Source of the DNA: Amorphochlora amoebiformis
Taxonomy: Eukaryota > Cercozoa > Chlorarachniophyceae
Assembly: GCA_054601695.1 (NCBI GenBank)
Contig: BAAHQB010000024.1
Location: 868,001-932,000 of the forward strand
Reading direction: 5' to 3'
DNA: 64,000 bases
Position 1 is the first letter of the stretch. The number at the start of each line of letters is the position of its first letter. The notes below the pieces were generated by a model. That model searched no databases. It saw nothing but the letters and a program-made list of their open reading frames with translations, and was not told the origin of the DNA. This document shows positions 63,193 through 64,000 of this stretch, in pieces. The position numbers were made by a program, and so were the translations under genes.

Positions 63193-63410
63193 ACATTTAA
63201 TACATAAATAGATAAACACATATATGCAAACATACATATGTATGTATACTCAATAGATATACACGCAAACACAAATAATATAGATAAACGTTACCTGTGT
63301 ATACGTACAGATGTATATATATGTATATTCAATAGTAGATGCATATATACAGCTAAATACAAAATTATGCAGAGTTTCACCTCTCCAAGCGCCGAGTGGG
63401 GTCCCTTGCC
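62679..63410 (-). CDS. last two exons of an unrecognised gene entering from the right
   Basis: Exon 63381-63410 (ARDPTRRLE) joins in phase to exon 62679-62739 ([22 protein letters not shown]). Both have plausible acceptors (aatatcag and gtatatag), and the first has the donor GTGAAA. The ending is basic and helical. It fits the alternating strand pattern. Upstream exons would lie beyond 63410; none was recognised before the window ends. With only 29 residues visible, no function can be proposed. Confidence 0.5.
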
Positions 63411-63520
63411 CTGATATTAAATAAAAACATATGTAAATATGTATATACTATATATATATATACACTAAGAGTGTGTTTTCGTATAATTGTATTTTAAATT
63501 TTTATACAAGTGTATGTATG

Positions 63521-63565
<45 letters not shown>

Positions 63566-63678
63566 GTTTTTATATATGTACACATATGTGACCAATATAA
63601 ATACAAATTGTATGTATCTTTACATAGACATACATGTTTATATATATATATACATATCTATATATATATGTATATATA

Positions 63679-63717
<39 letters not shown>

Positions 63718-63906
63718 TATAGATAGGTACATAGATGTACATTTACACACAGATATATACACATATTGTGTATAGAATCAAATATGTCTATAAAGATTAC
63801 ATAGAGATTATAGTAGACATATACATATTATATATACATATATATACATATTGTCAATATATATATATATATATATATATGTATACATACATATATATAT
63901 ATATAT

Positions 63907-63997
<91 letters not shown>

Positions 63998-64000
63998 TAT
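63411..64000. repeat. (TA)n-dominated sequence at right edge
   Basis: Short unique words between (TA)n runs, ending in a pure (TA)n array from about 63921. This is probably intron of the minus-strand gene whose last exons are at 62679-63410. No exon seen. Confidence 0.6.

Overview
The window is nuclear DNA from a eukaryote. It is packed with (TA)n microsatellite and with long CT/GA, CA and telomere-like TTAGGG/TTAGGC tracts. Coding sequence is broken into many very short exons of about 10-240 nt. Genes were found by reading both strands for exon islands with splice signals, compatible phase and recognisable protein motifs. Nearly all the long open frames that translate as [12 protein letters not shown] or RERERE are microsatellite artefacts. 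The organism is probably a protist. TTAGGG-type repeats, microsatellite-swollen introns and a signal-peptide-like leader on asparaginyl-tRNA synthetase would suit an alga with a secondary plastid, but that is inference.

Layout: 1-963, 5' part of a Ty1/copia-type retrotransposon (-). 1262-5619, C-terminal part of an M14 zinc carboxypeptidase (+). 5928-10636, leucine-rich-repeat protein (-). 10766-13407, small unrecognised protein (+). 13880-28374, ER-type prolyl 4-hydroxylase-like 2OG-Fe(II) oxygenase, 17 exons (-). 28809-35659, carbonyl-reductase-like SDR, 12 exons (+). 36232-53453, asparaginyl-tRNA synthetase, 21 exons (-). 53544-54391, unrecognised membrane protein (+). 55078-55534, QCR8-like subunit of respiratory complex III (-). 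55638-61556, coiled-coil protein, 18 exons (+). 62679-63410, last two exons of a further gene entering from the right (-).

The ten genes alternate strictly in strand. They form divergent pairs with 90-434 bp between start codons and convergent pairs with 308-1122 bp between stop codons. They do not form a pathway; they look like housekeeping genes. Introns are bimodal: about 54-80 nt in the compact genes and hundreds to thousands of nt where microsatellites have expanded. The most unusual pattern is repeated local copying of exon edges. A splice acceptor plus exon start, or an exon end plus donor, is copied one to eight times into the neighbouring intron, and in one gene the copies have become a minisatellite. 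I found no CRISPR array, rRNA, intact tRNA or bacterial-type operon.
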